21,826 nucleotides of DNA from DAISJD01 sp036821645 (GCA_036821645.1 DAISJD010000042.1:1-21826); one strand, 5' to 3'; numbered from the stretch's first letter, positions 8,356 through 16,093 are shown. The notes: generated by a model from the letters alone, not told the origin. Program-made: numbers and translations.

Positions 8356-9590
8356 GACAATTTCACCCCGAAATGTTCCGCCACGGCGAAAATATCCTTA
8401 TCGCCGCGCCCGCACATATTCATGATCACCAAGGATTCGGGCGGCAGCGTCGGCGCAATGGTCAAAAGATGGGCAAGAGCATGGGACGGCTCAAGGGCCG
8501 GGATGATCCCTTCGAGGCTGGCGCAAAGCTTGAACGCTAGAAGGGCCTCCCGATCGGTGACGGCGGCGTAGTCGACGCGCCCGATATCGTGCAGCCAGGC
8601 ATGTTCGGGACCGATCCCCGGATAATCGAGGCCGGCGGAAATCGAATGGGCGTCGAGAATTTGCCCGTCATCATCCTGGAGAAGATAGGTCATATTGCCA
8701 TGAAGCACGCCGGGTTCGCCCCCGGAAAGAGAGGCTGCATGCTCTGATGTGTCAAGCCCGTGACCCGCCGCTTCGACCCCGATCATGCGCACGCTCGAAT
8801 CGTCGAGGAAGGGGTGAAACAAACCCATCGCGTTCGAGCCGCCGCCGATCGCGGCCACAAGCAAATCGGGCAATCGGCCTTCAGCCTCAAGACATTGCTG
8901 ACGCGCCTCGGTGCCGATGACCGACTGAAAGTCGCGGACCATGGCCGGGTACGGGTGGGGGCCGGCGACGGTGCCGATGATATAAAACGTATCGTCGACA
9001 TGGGCGACCCAATCGCGCATCGCCTCGTTCATCGCGTCTTTCAACGTGCCCGTACCGGACGTAACCCCCCGCACCTCGGCCCCTAAAAGACGCATGCGAA
9101 ACACGTTCGGCGCTTGGCGGCGCATATCGGTTTCGCCCATATAGATTACGCAAGGCAGTCCGAAGAGTGCGCAGACCGTTGCGGTGGCGACCCCATGTTG
9201 TCCGGCCCCGGTCTCGGCGATGATTCGGGTCTTGCCCATCCGACGCGCAAGTAGGATCTGTCCCATGCAATTATTTATTTTATGCGCACCGGTATGATTG
9301 AGCTCGTCGCGCTTGAAATAAACGGTGGGGGCCCCGTTGGGGCAATGGGCGGCCAAATAGGCACCGAGCCGGTCTGCACGATAGAGGGGGCTTGGCCGAC
9401 CAACGTAATGTTTCAAATAATAATCGAGGGTTTCTTGGAAGGTCGGGTCCGCCTTTGCTGCCGTATAGGCCGCTTCAACTGCGAGGATGAGCGGCATCAG
9501 CGTTTCCGAGACGTAGCGTCCGCCATAGGCACCGAAATGGCCCGTCTGATCCGGTCCCTGGCGCAAAGAGTTCAAATGAGAGGTCGACAT
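8352..9590 (-). CDS. trpB: Tryptophan synthase beta subunit
   Basis: TrpB is the PLP enzyme that condenses indole and L-serine to tryptophan. The frame opens at a TTG at 9608, but the ATG at 9590 is preferred. A GGAAG element lies ten bases upstream, and MSTSHLNSLRQ is a normal-looking N-terminus. This gives 412 residues. The PLP lysine is K104 in HTGAHKIN and the catalytic Glu is E126 in AETGAGQHG, both 17 above the enteric numbering. GGGSNAMG is the cofactor phosphate loop. Unusually, trpF is not immediately upstream: a 395-base spacer, a histidine kinase and a FIST protein intervene. trpBA therefore either has its own promoter in that spacer or depends on kinase readthrough. Confidence 0.97.
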   Translation of the reverse strand: MSTSHLNSLRQGPDQTGHFGAYGGRYVSETLMPLILAVEAAYTAAKADPTFQETLDYYLKHYVGRPSPLYRADRLGAYLAAHCPNGAPTVYFKRDELNHTGAHKINNCMGQILLARRMGKTRIIAETGAGQHGVATATVCALFGLPCVIYMGETDMRRQAPNVFRMRLLGAEVRGVTSGTGTLKDAMNEAMRDWVAHVDDTFYIIGTVAGPHPYPAMVRDFQSVIGTEARQQCLEAEGRLPDLLVAAIGGGSNAMGLFHPFLDDSSVRMIGVEAAGHGLDTSEHAASLSGGEPGVLHGNMTYLLQDDDGQILDAHSISAGLDYPGIGPEHAWLHDIGRVDYAAVTDREALLAFKLCASLEGIIPALEPSHALAHLLTIAPTLPPESLVIMNMCGRGDKDIFAVAEHFGVKLS

Positions 9591-9600
9591 GCCGAATAAG

Positions 9601-9605
9601 CTTCC
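9601..9605 (-). promoter_or_regulatory. Ribosome binding site deciding the trpB start
   Basis: On the minus strand GGAAG lies ten bases before the ATG at 9590. The upstream TTG at 9608 overlaps this element and has no site of its own, so the ATG is chosen. Confidence 0.5.
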
Positions 9606-9880
9606 CAAGAAGAGCGTCAGCCCTGATCACCGGAAGACCCAAAGGGTCACAAGCCCTGGAGAACGCGTGTAAAGAGGGCCCAGATTTGGCACCCTATCCC
9701 GTGTCGTGTTTCCAAGGGGCGACGGTACAGGCTCGTTCATGCCGCAATCTTGGCGCGCTGCCAAGCGTCTTTCGCGCGACGCAGACCCCGGTCGCGTAGT
9801 CGTTTTGCGTTTTGTTTCGATCGGAACCCGACCGTCTGTACCAAAAAGACCATGCGAGGGGGGGGGCCAACCCGCCGGTC

Positions 9881-9934
9881 GGTGGTTTTTGGGGAGGAGC
9901 AGGCACCAAAACCACCTGTTCAGGCTTTTGTGCC
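9881..9934 (-). promoter_or_regulatory. Two mutually exclusive hairpins upstream of trpB
   Basis: Hairpin A pairs GGTGGTTTT (9881-9889) with AAAACCACC (9908-9916), nine perfect base pairs with an 18-base loop. Hairpin B pairs GGCAC (9902-9906) with GTGCC (9930-9934), extended by AAAA/TTTT and CCTG/CAGG, with a bulge and a small internal loop. The segment 9908-9916 is needed by both, so they cannot form together. In trpB-sense RNA, B is made first and A second. Neither is followed by a strong U tract, so a terminator role is uncertain. Use as an RNA switch is inference. Confidence 0.35.
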
Positions 9935-9985
9935 ACCGTCTCGTTCTGGGTAATCCGTCACTGTCGGCAAATCGGGGGCTGGGCT

Positions 9986-11734
9986 TTAACCGATCGTCTC
10001 GGCATTGAGTTGATCCGCCTCGGCCCCATCGCGCGTCGGTTTGCCGTCGCTTAAAAATTGGGCGACGGTGGCATTCTCGTCATCCTGATCCGGTGCGCCG
10101 GTGGGGGTTGCCGTCCCACGTGGCAGCCAGATGATGAATTCGGCATAGTCATTTTGTTGGCTTTCAGCATGGAGCCTGCCCTGATGCCCCTTGACGATGA
10201 TGTCGTAGCTGAGGCTGAGGCCGAGGCCGGTCCCCTCGCCGATCGGTTTCGTCGTGAAGAAAGGCGTGAACAGCCGTTCCATCACCTGTGGCGAAATGCC
10301 GATCCCGTTGTCGCGAATACGGATTTCAATGCCGTCATCGATCAGACGGGTGGCGATGCGGATCCGGCTGCGATAGTGAGGATCTCCTCCCTCGCGCCGC
10401 CGTTTCGAGACGGAATAAACGGCATTGGTGACGAGGTTGACGATGACCCGCGAGATATCCTGTGGGACGAGATATGCCGAGCCCAAATTGCGATCGATGT
10501 CGCGTTCGATAACCAGATTGAGCCCCGGATCTTGGGCGCGCACGCCGTGATAAGCCAGATCCACCGATTCGTTGACGAGGCTATTGACCTCTGTCGCCCG
10601 TCGTTCGCCGACGCCGGTGCGCGAATGCTGTAACATACTGCGCACGATGCGATCGGCACGCCTGCCATGGTCGCGGATCTTGCTCAGATTTTCGGCAAGG
10701 AGATCGAAGGAATCGTCAAACTCGCGCCGGGTCTCGTCGCCGAGATAGGCGCGAGCGGGTTCGATCAATTCGCGAATATCCCGCACGAGATCAACGGAAA
10801 GCGTCGAAAAATTACTGATGAAATTCAATGGATTCTTGATTTCATGGGCGATACCGGCGGTCAATTGACCCAAGGACGCCAATTTTTCTTTGACGACCAA
10901 TTGATCTTGAGTTTGGCGCAGACGATGGAGCGAATCTTCGAGGACGAGCTTTTGACTTTCAAGTTCCGTCGTGCGCAGGGCCACTTCGCGTTCGATCTGA
11001 TTGTAGCGTTCGCGTTCCTTGTCGCGCTCGCGTTCCAGCATGCGGATACGGGTAATATTGGCGGCCATGAACCCGGCAATAGCCCCCAAGGTCGAGACGT
11101 CGCCGTGATCGAGACGCGGCGAAAAGGGTTTTTGGTCCCGATTGCGTCCGGTCACGAGGATGGCTTCGGCCTGACCTTCGACGATGATCGGGACCGCAAC
11201 GTAAAACGGGATGCCCAACTGTACCAGCGTGTCGTCGTCGCGGGCCGGTTCCGATTTCGTGACCACGATCGCCTTGCGATCGGTCGTGAGCAGGGGCGAG
11301 GGGATAAGGCGCAACCCGTCGAGTTTGGCGATTTCGGCAGGGCTGTAACCATGCCACGCGACGAGTTTGAAATGTGCCGGACCGGCCTCATCCCGCGCCA
11401 AAATGACCGCGCGATCCATGGCCAGCGTCGTGGCAACCCGGCTTGCCACGGTTTTGGTCAAGGCCGAGAGTGCCATATTGGTCTCAAGGGCCATGATCAA
11501 CTGCGAGAGCAGCGATGAGCCCCGGCGTTTTTGTTCGAGTTCGTGGCGCAGACGCGTCGCGGTCGTATCGGCTTCGACGAGGCGACCGGCCAACTGATCG
11601 GCCAGTTTGCGCGTATAGCGAACGGCGCGGCGCAACTCTTCGACATCGGTGACTGACTCGACATCGGTTTTGCCGCCGCCGACCGTGCGCATCGTCCCCT
11701 CTTGGGGATTGGCAAAACCGTTTTTGTCGGTCAT
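9986..11734 (-). CDS. Cytosolic GAF-domain sensor histidine kinase
   Basis: This is a two-component histidine kinase with no membrane segment. From the ATG at 11734 it has 582 residues: an N-terminal coiled coil (about 25-70), a GAF-like domain (about 75-240), a charged coiled coil (about 245-285, rich in RERDKERER), a HisKA domain with H297 in AHEIKNPLNF, and a HATPase domain (N box NLVTNAVYS, G1 DNGIGI, F box FTPFFTTKP, G2 GEGTGLGLS). An acidic, probably disordered tail of about 45 residues follows. An alternative ATG lies at 11692 with a closer GAGGGG element. It follows the FIST gene by 43 bases on the same strand, so FIST is the likely sensory partner. No dedicated response regulator is adjacent. 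Confidence 0.9.
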   Translation of the reverse strand: MTDKNGFANPQEGTMRTVGGGKTDVESVTDVEELRRAVRYTRKLADQLAGRLVEADTTATRLRHELEQKRRGSSLLSQLIMALETNMALSALTKTVASRVATTLAMDRAVILARDEAGPAHFKLVAWHGYSPAEIAKLDGLRLIPSPLLTTDRKAIVVTKSEPARDDDTLVQLGIPFYVAVPIIVEGQAEAILVTGRNRDQKPFSPRLDHGDVSTLGAIAGFMAANITRIRMLERERDKERERYNQIEREVALRTTELESQKLVLEDSLHRLRQTQDQLVVKEKLASLGQLTAGIAHEIKNPLNFISNFSTLSVDLVRDIRELIEPARAYLGDETRREFDDSFDLLAENLSKIRDHGRRADRIVRSMLQHSRTGVGERRATEVNSLVNESVDLAYHGVRAQDPGLNLVIERDIDRNLGSAYLVPQDISRVIVNLVTNAVYSVSKRRREGGDPHYRSRIRIATRLIDDGIEIRIRDNGIGISPQVMERLFTPFFTTKPIGEGTGLGLSLSYDIIVKGHQGRLHAESQQNDYAEFIIWLPRGTATPTGAPDQDDENATVAQFLSDGKPTRDGAEADQLNAETIG

Positions 11735-11777
11735 AGCCCGCACCGATCGCAAGCGTTGGTCAGGCAATGGAGCCCCA

Positions 11778-12986
11778 TCAGAGAGACCAGAGACATAACA
11801 CCCCCGTCCAGTCCATATATTCAGGACCGCGCGCTGTTGGACCGATCTCGGACCCGCCGTAAATCCCAAACATCGGGATACGATTGCCGATCACCTGTTG
11901 GATCTCGACCACATCCTCGCGGTCATTGCCGGAATAGGCCGCCGCCCGACCGGCACAGTTGATGTAGAAGGCAAAAAGCGGTTTACGCGTACCGATGCTT
12001 TTGAACAGAGCCTCGACCCGACCCTGAATCTTATCAAATTCGATCAACCGGTGCATCAGTTGAATTTGACAACCTTCTTGCAGTTCTGGGCCGCACATCA
12101 CGATGCCGCCCCGCTTCGTGTCCGCCTTGAGGCAGAGACGATTGACGTAGTGATCTGGATTATAGTCCGCCCACCGATCCCCGACATTCATGCCGAGGGT
12201 GATGTTGAAGCTTAAATCATCAGGCTCAAGACCGGGGCCGACGATTTCGCAGACGACATCGGTCGCCGGGCGATTGTCGATTTCAAGAATGGTCGAGCCC
12301 TCGGATTTCGTAATCAGATGATAATCGCTGGCCGGCACACAGCCATGAAACAAGAGATGGTCGACCTTAAGACCGCCGCCGGAAAAGGCCAGGACGAAGG
12401 CTGCCCTGTCGATCACGGCCGTGCCGCGCCATTGGGATGTGGGCTGCCCGCGCATGTCCCCCATGAGCCCGGCCCCATAGAGGGTCGCGGGCAGGCCGCC
12501 CAAACTATCGCCCAATCCCTTGAGAATTGGGGTCCCCATGTTCACGATCGTGCGCCCCGTGGACCGGTCGAACGCGTCGTAAAAAAGAAAGAGGATCGGG
12601 GGTTCGGTAAAATTGGCCGCCTTGATCTGTTCGCCCAGTTCGTAACCGACCGCCTCGACGCGCCCCGGATGCAGGTCGCCGACGCTGAAAATTTCCGCCC
12701 TGGTTTCACCGGGCGAAAAAATGATCAGGCCGGTTTGCGGACCGCCGTAACCAAGGTTCGTATTGTCGAAGCAGCCGACGCTGAGCCCGCCGATCAGGCT
12801 GGCCTCGGTGCCGAGAATGCTGATGATCCCATCGCGCAGGGCCAAGGGATCGTGAAACGATGTCGAGAACAGCAGAATGATGTCGTCGGCAGAGACGGTG
12901 CCGCAGCCAAGCGCGCGCTGCGCCGCTTCCACGCCCGCCTCGAAAGACTCTTCGCGCTCACTCCAGCCGATCCGGATGCTTTGCAC
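11778..12986 (-). CDS. FIST-domain sensory protein (FIST_N plus FIST_C), possible NosP-like sensor
   Basis: The frame is open from 13142, but the first 52 codons look unlike any FIST protein. A GTG at 12986 has a GAGAGG element five bases upstream and starts the conserved part (VQSIRIGWSEREESFEAG), giving 402 residues, normal for the family. The N-terminal FIST half runs through LIGGLSVGCF and GGPQTGLIIFS; the C-terminal half carries FAFYINCAGRAAAYSG and FGIYGGSEIGP. FIST domains were proposed as small-ligand (amino-acid) sensors, and some (NosP) are haem proteins that sense nitric oxide and control a co-encoded histidine kinase. Both ideas fit here: a kinase lies directly downstream and tryptophan genes flank the pair. 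The ligand cannot be told from sequence. Confidence 0.88.
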   Translation of the reverse strand: MQSIRIGWSEREESFEAGVEAAQRALGCGTVSADDIILLFSTSFHDPLALRDGIISILGTEASLIGGLSVGCFDNTNLGYGGPQTGLIIFSPGETRAEIFSVGDLHPGRVEAVGYELGEQIKAANFTEPPILFLFYDAFDRSTGRTIVNMGTPILKGLGDSLGGLPATLYGAGLMGDMRGQPTSQWRGTAVIDRAAFVLAFSGGGLKVDHLLFHGCVPASDYHLITKSEGSTILEIDNRPATDVVCEIVGPGLEPDDLSFNITLGMNVGDRWADYNPDHYVNRLCLKADTKRGGIVMCGPELQEGCQIQLMHRLIEFDKIQGRVEALFKSIGTRKPLFAFYINCAGRAAAYSGNDREDVVEIQQVIGNRIPMFGIYGGSEIGPTARGPEYMDWTGVLCLWSL

Positions 12987-12991
12987 CCCTG

Positions 12992-12997
12992 CCTCTC
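12992..12997 (-). promoter_or_regulatory. Ribosome binding site supporting the FIST GTG start
   Basis: GAGAGG on the minus strand lies five bases before the GTG at 12986, where FIST similarity begins. It argues against the longer frame that opens at 13142. Confidence 0.45.
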
Positions 12998-13241
12998 TGT
13001 CTTCCCCGGCGTGGCACGCAAGCCGGTCTTGGTGGCGTTCATGCTGATCAAAGAATGCGCGCAAAGCCGGTGCCGGACTGAAGGGGGTCCGACAACCCGC
13101 GTGCGGCCTTCCGTGGCCGATCCTCACGCTTGGCGCCTTCATCGTTCGGTGGACGAGACCGCACGGAAAGACACCACAACGCTAGCCGATCAAATCGCGA
13201 TCAAGCGGATTTGAAGACTAACCTAATCTCATGTGCAACGC

Positions 13242-13283
13242 ATCATTTTCGTCGCTTTTTTAGTGTCTCAAATCGAAAATGAT
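13242..13283. repeat. Perfect 10-bp inverted repeat, possible operator
   Basis: ATCATTTTCG at 13242-13251 is repeated in inverse as CGAAAATGAT at 13274-13283, with a 22-base AT-rich centre. Arm centres are 32 bases apart, about three helical turns, which would suit two dimers or a looped operator. It may equally form a hairpin. It lies about 260 bases upstream of the chosen FIST start. Confidence 0.6.
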
Positions 13284-13481
13284 ACAACTACTATCAAGGG
13301 AACAGTCTTAAAAGTTGTAAATCCTTAAAGATATATATGGTCTCCAAGCTGACGACACTGCACTTTTGTCGCGTGAATCCTCGACTTCTTCAGCCGGAAT
13401 AGCGTTATTTGAGGGGGGACGCCAGTGAAATTATTGTGAGAAATACTCTTAATTTTATCCGGAAAGAGCGTATTGAATGCA

Positions 13482-13508
13482 ATAGTCTTGCGTACATCAG
13501 AAGACTAT
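13482..13508. repeat. Perfect 8-bp inverted repeat near the trpF 3' side
   Basis: ATAGTCTT (13482-13489) and AAGACTAT (13501-13508) pair perfectly around an 11-base centre. It lies 91 bases past the trpF stop and overlaps the -35 side of the weak candidate promoter for the FIST gene. There is no T tract on either side, so an operator or RNA stem is more likely than an intrinsic terminator. Confidence 0.55.
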
Positions 13509-13598
13509 CGCGCGATTTCAAGCGCTTACCGTCTGACGTGACGCATGTCATGTTTTGCAGCAGAAATAGATAAAATTACAACTAATGCGTGACTATTT

Positions 13599-14243
13599 TC
13601 AACCAAGGGCGCGGGCTGCCGCGATGAAGGATCGAATGGCCGCCTCATCCTTGATACCGGGCGATCGTTCGACGCCTGAGGAGACATCGACGGCACGTGC
13701 GCCGCTGGTGTGGACCGCCGGGGCCAAGTTTGCCGCCGTCAGTCCTCCCGATAGCATCCAAGGATGGGCAAAATCCCGCCCCGCCATGAGGTGCCAGTCG
13801 AAGGGAACCCCATTGCCACCCGGCAAAGGGGCCTGGGCTGCCGGTTTTGCATCGAACAAATAATAATCGATATGGCCCTGATAGGTTGCCGCGCGCAGGA
13901 AATCCTGTTGCGTTGCGATGCCGAGGGCTTTCATGACGGGCTTTTGGAACCGCGATCGAATGGCGGTACAGCGTTCGGGAGTTTCCGTTCCATGCAGTTG
14001 CAGGCGATCGACTGGAATCTGGTCCAGCACGCGGGCAATCAACCTATCGTCGGGATCGACCAACAGGGCGACGATCTCGGTCGGGCGCTCTATGCGGCGG
14101 GCAAGACGGGCGGCCTGATCCAAGGTTACGGCGCGCGGGCTTTTGGGAAAAAAAACGAAGCCGACGAGATCGGCCCCGGCGGCAACGGCGGTCTCCACGC
14201 TCTCATCGGTGCTGAGACCGCAGATTTTGACGGCGATGCTCAT
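13599..14243 (-). CDS. trpF: Phosphoribosylanthranilate isomerase
   Basis: TrpF performs the Amadori rearrangement of phosphoribosylanthranilate to CdRP in tryptophan synthesis. The start is taken at the ATG at 14243, which makes an ATGA overlap with the pyrF stop; a GTG at 14252 is the alternative. The 214-residue TIM barrel has the catalytic Cys in VKICG (C8), the catalytic Asp in LFDAK (D131), and the phosphate-binding loops LSGGL and VDVSSGVE. Length is typical of the stand-alone enzyme. In many alphaproteobacteria trpF is directly followed by trpB; here the next genes are a FIST protein and a kinase, and trpB begins about 4 kb further on. Confidence 0.96.
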   Translation of the reverse strand: MSIAVKICGLSTDESVETAVAAGADLVGFVFFPKSPRAVTLDQAARLARRIERPTEIVALLVDPDDRLIARVLDQIPVDRLQLHGTETPERCTAIRSRFQKPVMKALGIATQQDFLRAATYQGHIDYYLFDAKPAAQAPLPGGNGVPFDWHLMAGRDFAHPWMLSGGLTAANLAPAVHTSGARAVDVSSGVERSPGIKDEAAIRSFIAAARALG

Positions 14244-14962
14244 ATGGGGCACGAGACCAAGGGGGGGGTAAGGCTGGCCACGATGGCCCGTGCGGCGGCG
14301 CGCGGATCAGGCGCCTGGGTGATCGGGCGGCCGATCACGAGGTGGCTGGCCCCGGCGGCCATGGCTTCACTTGGGGTCATGGTGCGTTTTTGATCGCCGC
14401 TTGCAACGCCTTCGGGGCGAATGCCTGGGACGACCAGCAGGAAATCCGGTCCGCATTGGCGACGCAACCGTTCCACCTCGTGGGAGGAGCAGACGATGCC
14501 ATCAAGACCGCTTTCCTGGGCGAGATTGGCCAGAAGGGCGACCTGATCGCCGACTGGGCCCCACTGGCCGATTGCCGTGAGGTCGGTTGAATCGAGACTG
14601 GTCAGCACGGTGACGCCCAAGAGCTTCATCGGGGGACCGTCGATGGCGCTTGCATCGGCGGCATCCTTGGCAGCCCGCATCATGGCGCTGCCCCCCGCCG
14701 CATGGAGGGTGAGTAAGGCCGGTTTCAACGGGGCGACGGACCGGACGGCGGCAGCAACCGTGTTCGGGATGTCGTGCAGTTTCAGGTCGAGAAAAAACGG
14801 TTGTCCCTGTGCCACGGTGGCGATGCCGGACGGGCCCTGGGCCAGAAAAAACTCCAATCCCAGTTTGATGCCGCCGACCATGCCCGAAAGAGCGGCGCTC
14901 AAGGTCTGGGCGGTGGCCAAGGCCGGTGTGTCGAGGGCGGCGAAGATTGGATTCGGACTCAT
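14240..14962 (-). CDS. pyrF: Orotidine 5'-phosphate decarboxylase
   Basis: PyrF converts OMP to UMP, the last step of de novo pyrimidine synthesis. The 240-residue TIM barrel shows D11 and K33 (GIKLGLE) and the family signature DLKLHDIPNT with D59, K61 and D64, the charged active-site network. PGIRPEG and HLVIGRPIT supply the phosphate-binding end. The ATG overlaps the upstream oxidase stop, and the pyrF stop overlaps the trpF start, so three genes are stitched together. A run of eight G (14261-14268 on the plus strand) codes for the Pro-Pro near the C-terminus; slippage there would alter only the last few residues and the coupling to trpF. Confidence 0.97.
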   Translation of the reverse strand: MSPNPIFAALDTPALATAQTLSAALSGMVGGIKLGLEFFLAQGPSGIATVAQGQPFFLDLKLHDIPNTVAAAVRSVAPLKPALLTLHAAGGSAMMRAAKDAADASAIDGPPMKLLGVTVLTSLDSTDLTAIGQWGPVGDQVALLANLAQESGLDGIVCSSHEVERLRRQCGPDFLLVVPGIRPEGVASGDQKRTMTPSEAMAAGASHLVIGRPITQAPDPRAAARAIVASLTPPLVSCPI

Positions 14963-16062
14963 TCATACGCTCCTGCGGCCCAAACGGATATGTCGCCGGG
15001 ATTGCCGGTGTCGAGGGCACCTGCCACGGCGGATCCCAGCAAGGGACCGAATTTAAAGCCGTGACCGGAACAGGGGCTCATGACCCACCCGGCAAGACCC
15101 AAGGGTTCGACGATGAGGCGTTCCTGCGCCTCGACCGTGTAAAAACAGGATTTTGTAGCGGAGACGCGATAATCCGGCCACCGCGCGAAACGCCGCGCGC
15201 AGCGTGCAGTCACGGTTTCGAGTTCCGATAGAAGGGCGGATCGATCGCTGTCGGGATTGCCGGTCAGGCTGAAACGATGGTCGCCGACCTTGAGGCCCGT
15301 GCCGGGGATCGGCGGAATGGCATAAAACCCATCGGCAGGGTCGATGTCGAGGATCATGGGCATGGTTTGCCACAAGGCCAACAGATCGGCGGGTGGGTCA
15401 AGGTACATCAAGACCTGACGCGATGGGGTGACGCGCGGCTTTAGGTCAGGCACCAACCGGCCGATCCAAGGTCCTGCCGCCACGACCAGGGCATCGGCCC
15501 CGATCGATACGTTATCGGCGAGCGTGACGGTGGCGCTGTCGGGATCGAGATCCACGACCCGAGTCATAGGGCGCAGATCGACGCCTCGATTGCGCAGACG
15601 CGCCGCAAGAGCCTTCAAGATCTCTTGTGCGCGCAAGACGCCGCCATCGTCGAGCAAAAGGACGGCATCGAGACCAGCAGGATTGAGCAGGGGGAACCGG
15701 TCCTGGATCGTCGCCGGATCGAGCCAGGCGAGAGGGCGATCATCGGCCGCGAAGGCCGCAGCCGTATCGCCGAGCCAGCCCTCGTCGCGTGTGCCGAGGC
15801 ATAGGGTTCCGGTCGGTACTAAATAGGACCGACCGAGATCCGCCCAAAGACGATCCCAGAGCGCATAAGCATCGCCCACCATCCGCATATAGCCAACGGC
15901 CTTGCCATAGGCGGACCGGATCAGGCGATGCTGGTCGACCGAAGAGGCGTTGGGGTTCGGGATGGGGCCTTGATCGAAGAGCGTCACATGATGACCGAGT
16001 CGTTCCAGTGCCCAGGCGGTCGAAAGCCCCATGATTCCCGCGCCGACAATGTTGATTTTCAT
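14959..16062 (-). CDS. FAD-dependent oxidoreductase, monomeric sarcosine oxidase / pipecolate oxidase-like
   Basis: This 367-residue DAO-superfamily flavoprotein is probably cytoplasmic. The Rossmann FAD motif GAGIMG is at residues 7-12, followed by GHHVTLFDQG. VVAAGPW lies near residue 193, and SPCSGHGFKFGP near the C-terminus matches the sarcosine/N-methyltryptophan oxidase group. C306 in KSCFYT aligns by eye with the cysteine that covalently holds FAD in monomeric sarcosine oxidase. Members oxidise secondary or cyclic amino acids to imines, releasing hydrogen peroxide; the substrate here is unknown. Thirty-one bases upstream lies a reductase of the ornithine cyclodeaminase family, which could act on such imines. 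Its stop overlaps pyrF's start. A GGAAAAGG element precedes the ATG. Confidence 0.85.
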   Translation of the reverse strand: MKINIVGAGIMGLSTAWALERLGHHVTLFDQGPIPNPNASSVDQHRLIRSAYGKAVGYMRMVGDAYALWDRLWADLGRSYLVPTGTLCLGTRDEGWLGDTAAAFAADDRPLAWLDPATIQDRFPLLNPAGLDAVLLLDDGGVLRAQEILKALAARLRNRGVDLRPMTRVVDLDPDSATVTLADNVSIGADALVVAAGPWIGRLVPDLKPRVTPSRQVLMYLDPPADLLALWQTMPMILDIDPADGFYAIPPIPGTGLKVGDHRFSLTGNPDSDRSALLSELETVTARCARRFARWPDYRVSATKSCFYTVEAQERLIVEPLGLAGWVMSPCSGHGFKFGPLLGSAVAGALDTGNPGDISVWAAGAYE

Positions 16063-16093
16063 GCCTTTTCCACGCGAAAAAAGTGACGGGTCG

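Larger units (their letters stand above)
9591..9985 (-). other. Non-coding spacer between the histidine kinase and trpB
   Basis: This 395-base stretch has no convincing gene. It contains a nine-G run (9858-9866), a GACCC/GGGTC hairpin close to trpB (9636-9648), a CTTGGC/GCCAAG hairpin (9749-9765), and two overlapping larger hairpins (9881-9934, listed separately). No good sigma-70 promoter could be picked by eye, although trpBA plausibly starts or is controlled here. No tryptophan-rich leader peptide was found. Confidence 0.5.
12987..13598 (-). other. Long AT-rich regulatory spacer upstream of the FIST-kinase pair
   Basis: No gene is supported in these 612 bases on either strand. From about 13205 to 13598 the base composition is clearly more AT-rich than the surrounding coding DNA, with tracts such as AGATATATATGG. 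It holds two perfect inverted repeats (listed separately) and a direct repeat of GATCAA at 13188-13193 and 13199-13204. A weak candidate promoter on the minus strand is TTGCAT (13477-13482) and TAAAAT (13452-13457), 19 bases apart, which overlaps the edge of the second inverted repeat. The spacer also ends the pyrF-trpF transcript; no classic terminator was seen after trpF. Confidence 0.5.

Noticed and set aside
9694..9936. Possible 80-codon gene on the minus strand between the kinase and trpB
   Set aside because: It starts with GTG inside a hairpin, has a low-complexity Pro-rich start and no similarity that I recognise.
10058..11518. Two plus-strand frames opposite the histidine kinase
   Set aside because: They mirror the kinase coding pattern; all kinase boxes are intact on the minus strand.
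12987..13142. N-terminal extension of the FIST protein
   Set aside because: The 52 extra codons lack FIST character, whereas a GTG with a ribosome site begins exactly where similarity starts.
13188..13204. GATCAA direct repeat resembling FNR/NnrR half sites
   Set aside because: The halves are direct, not the inverted TTGAT-N4-ATCAA arrangement, so there is no support for an FNR-type operator.
12318..13214. Plus-strand frame of about 300 codons opposite the FIST gene
   Set aside because: It is antisense to a coherent FIST domain and its translation has no recognisable motif.
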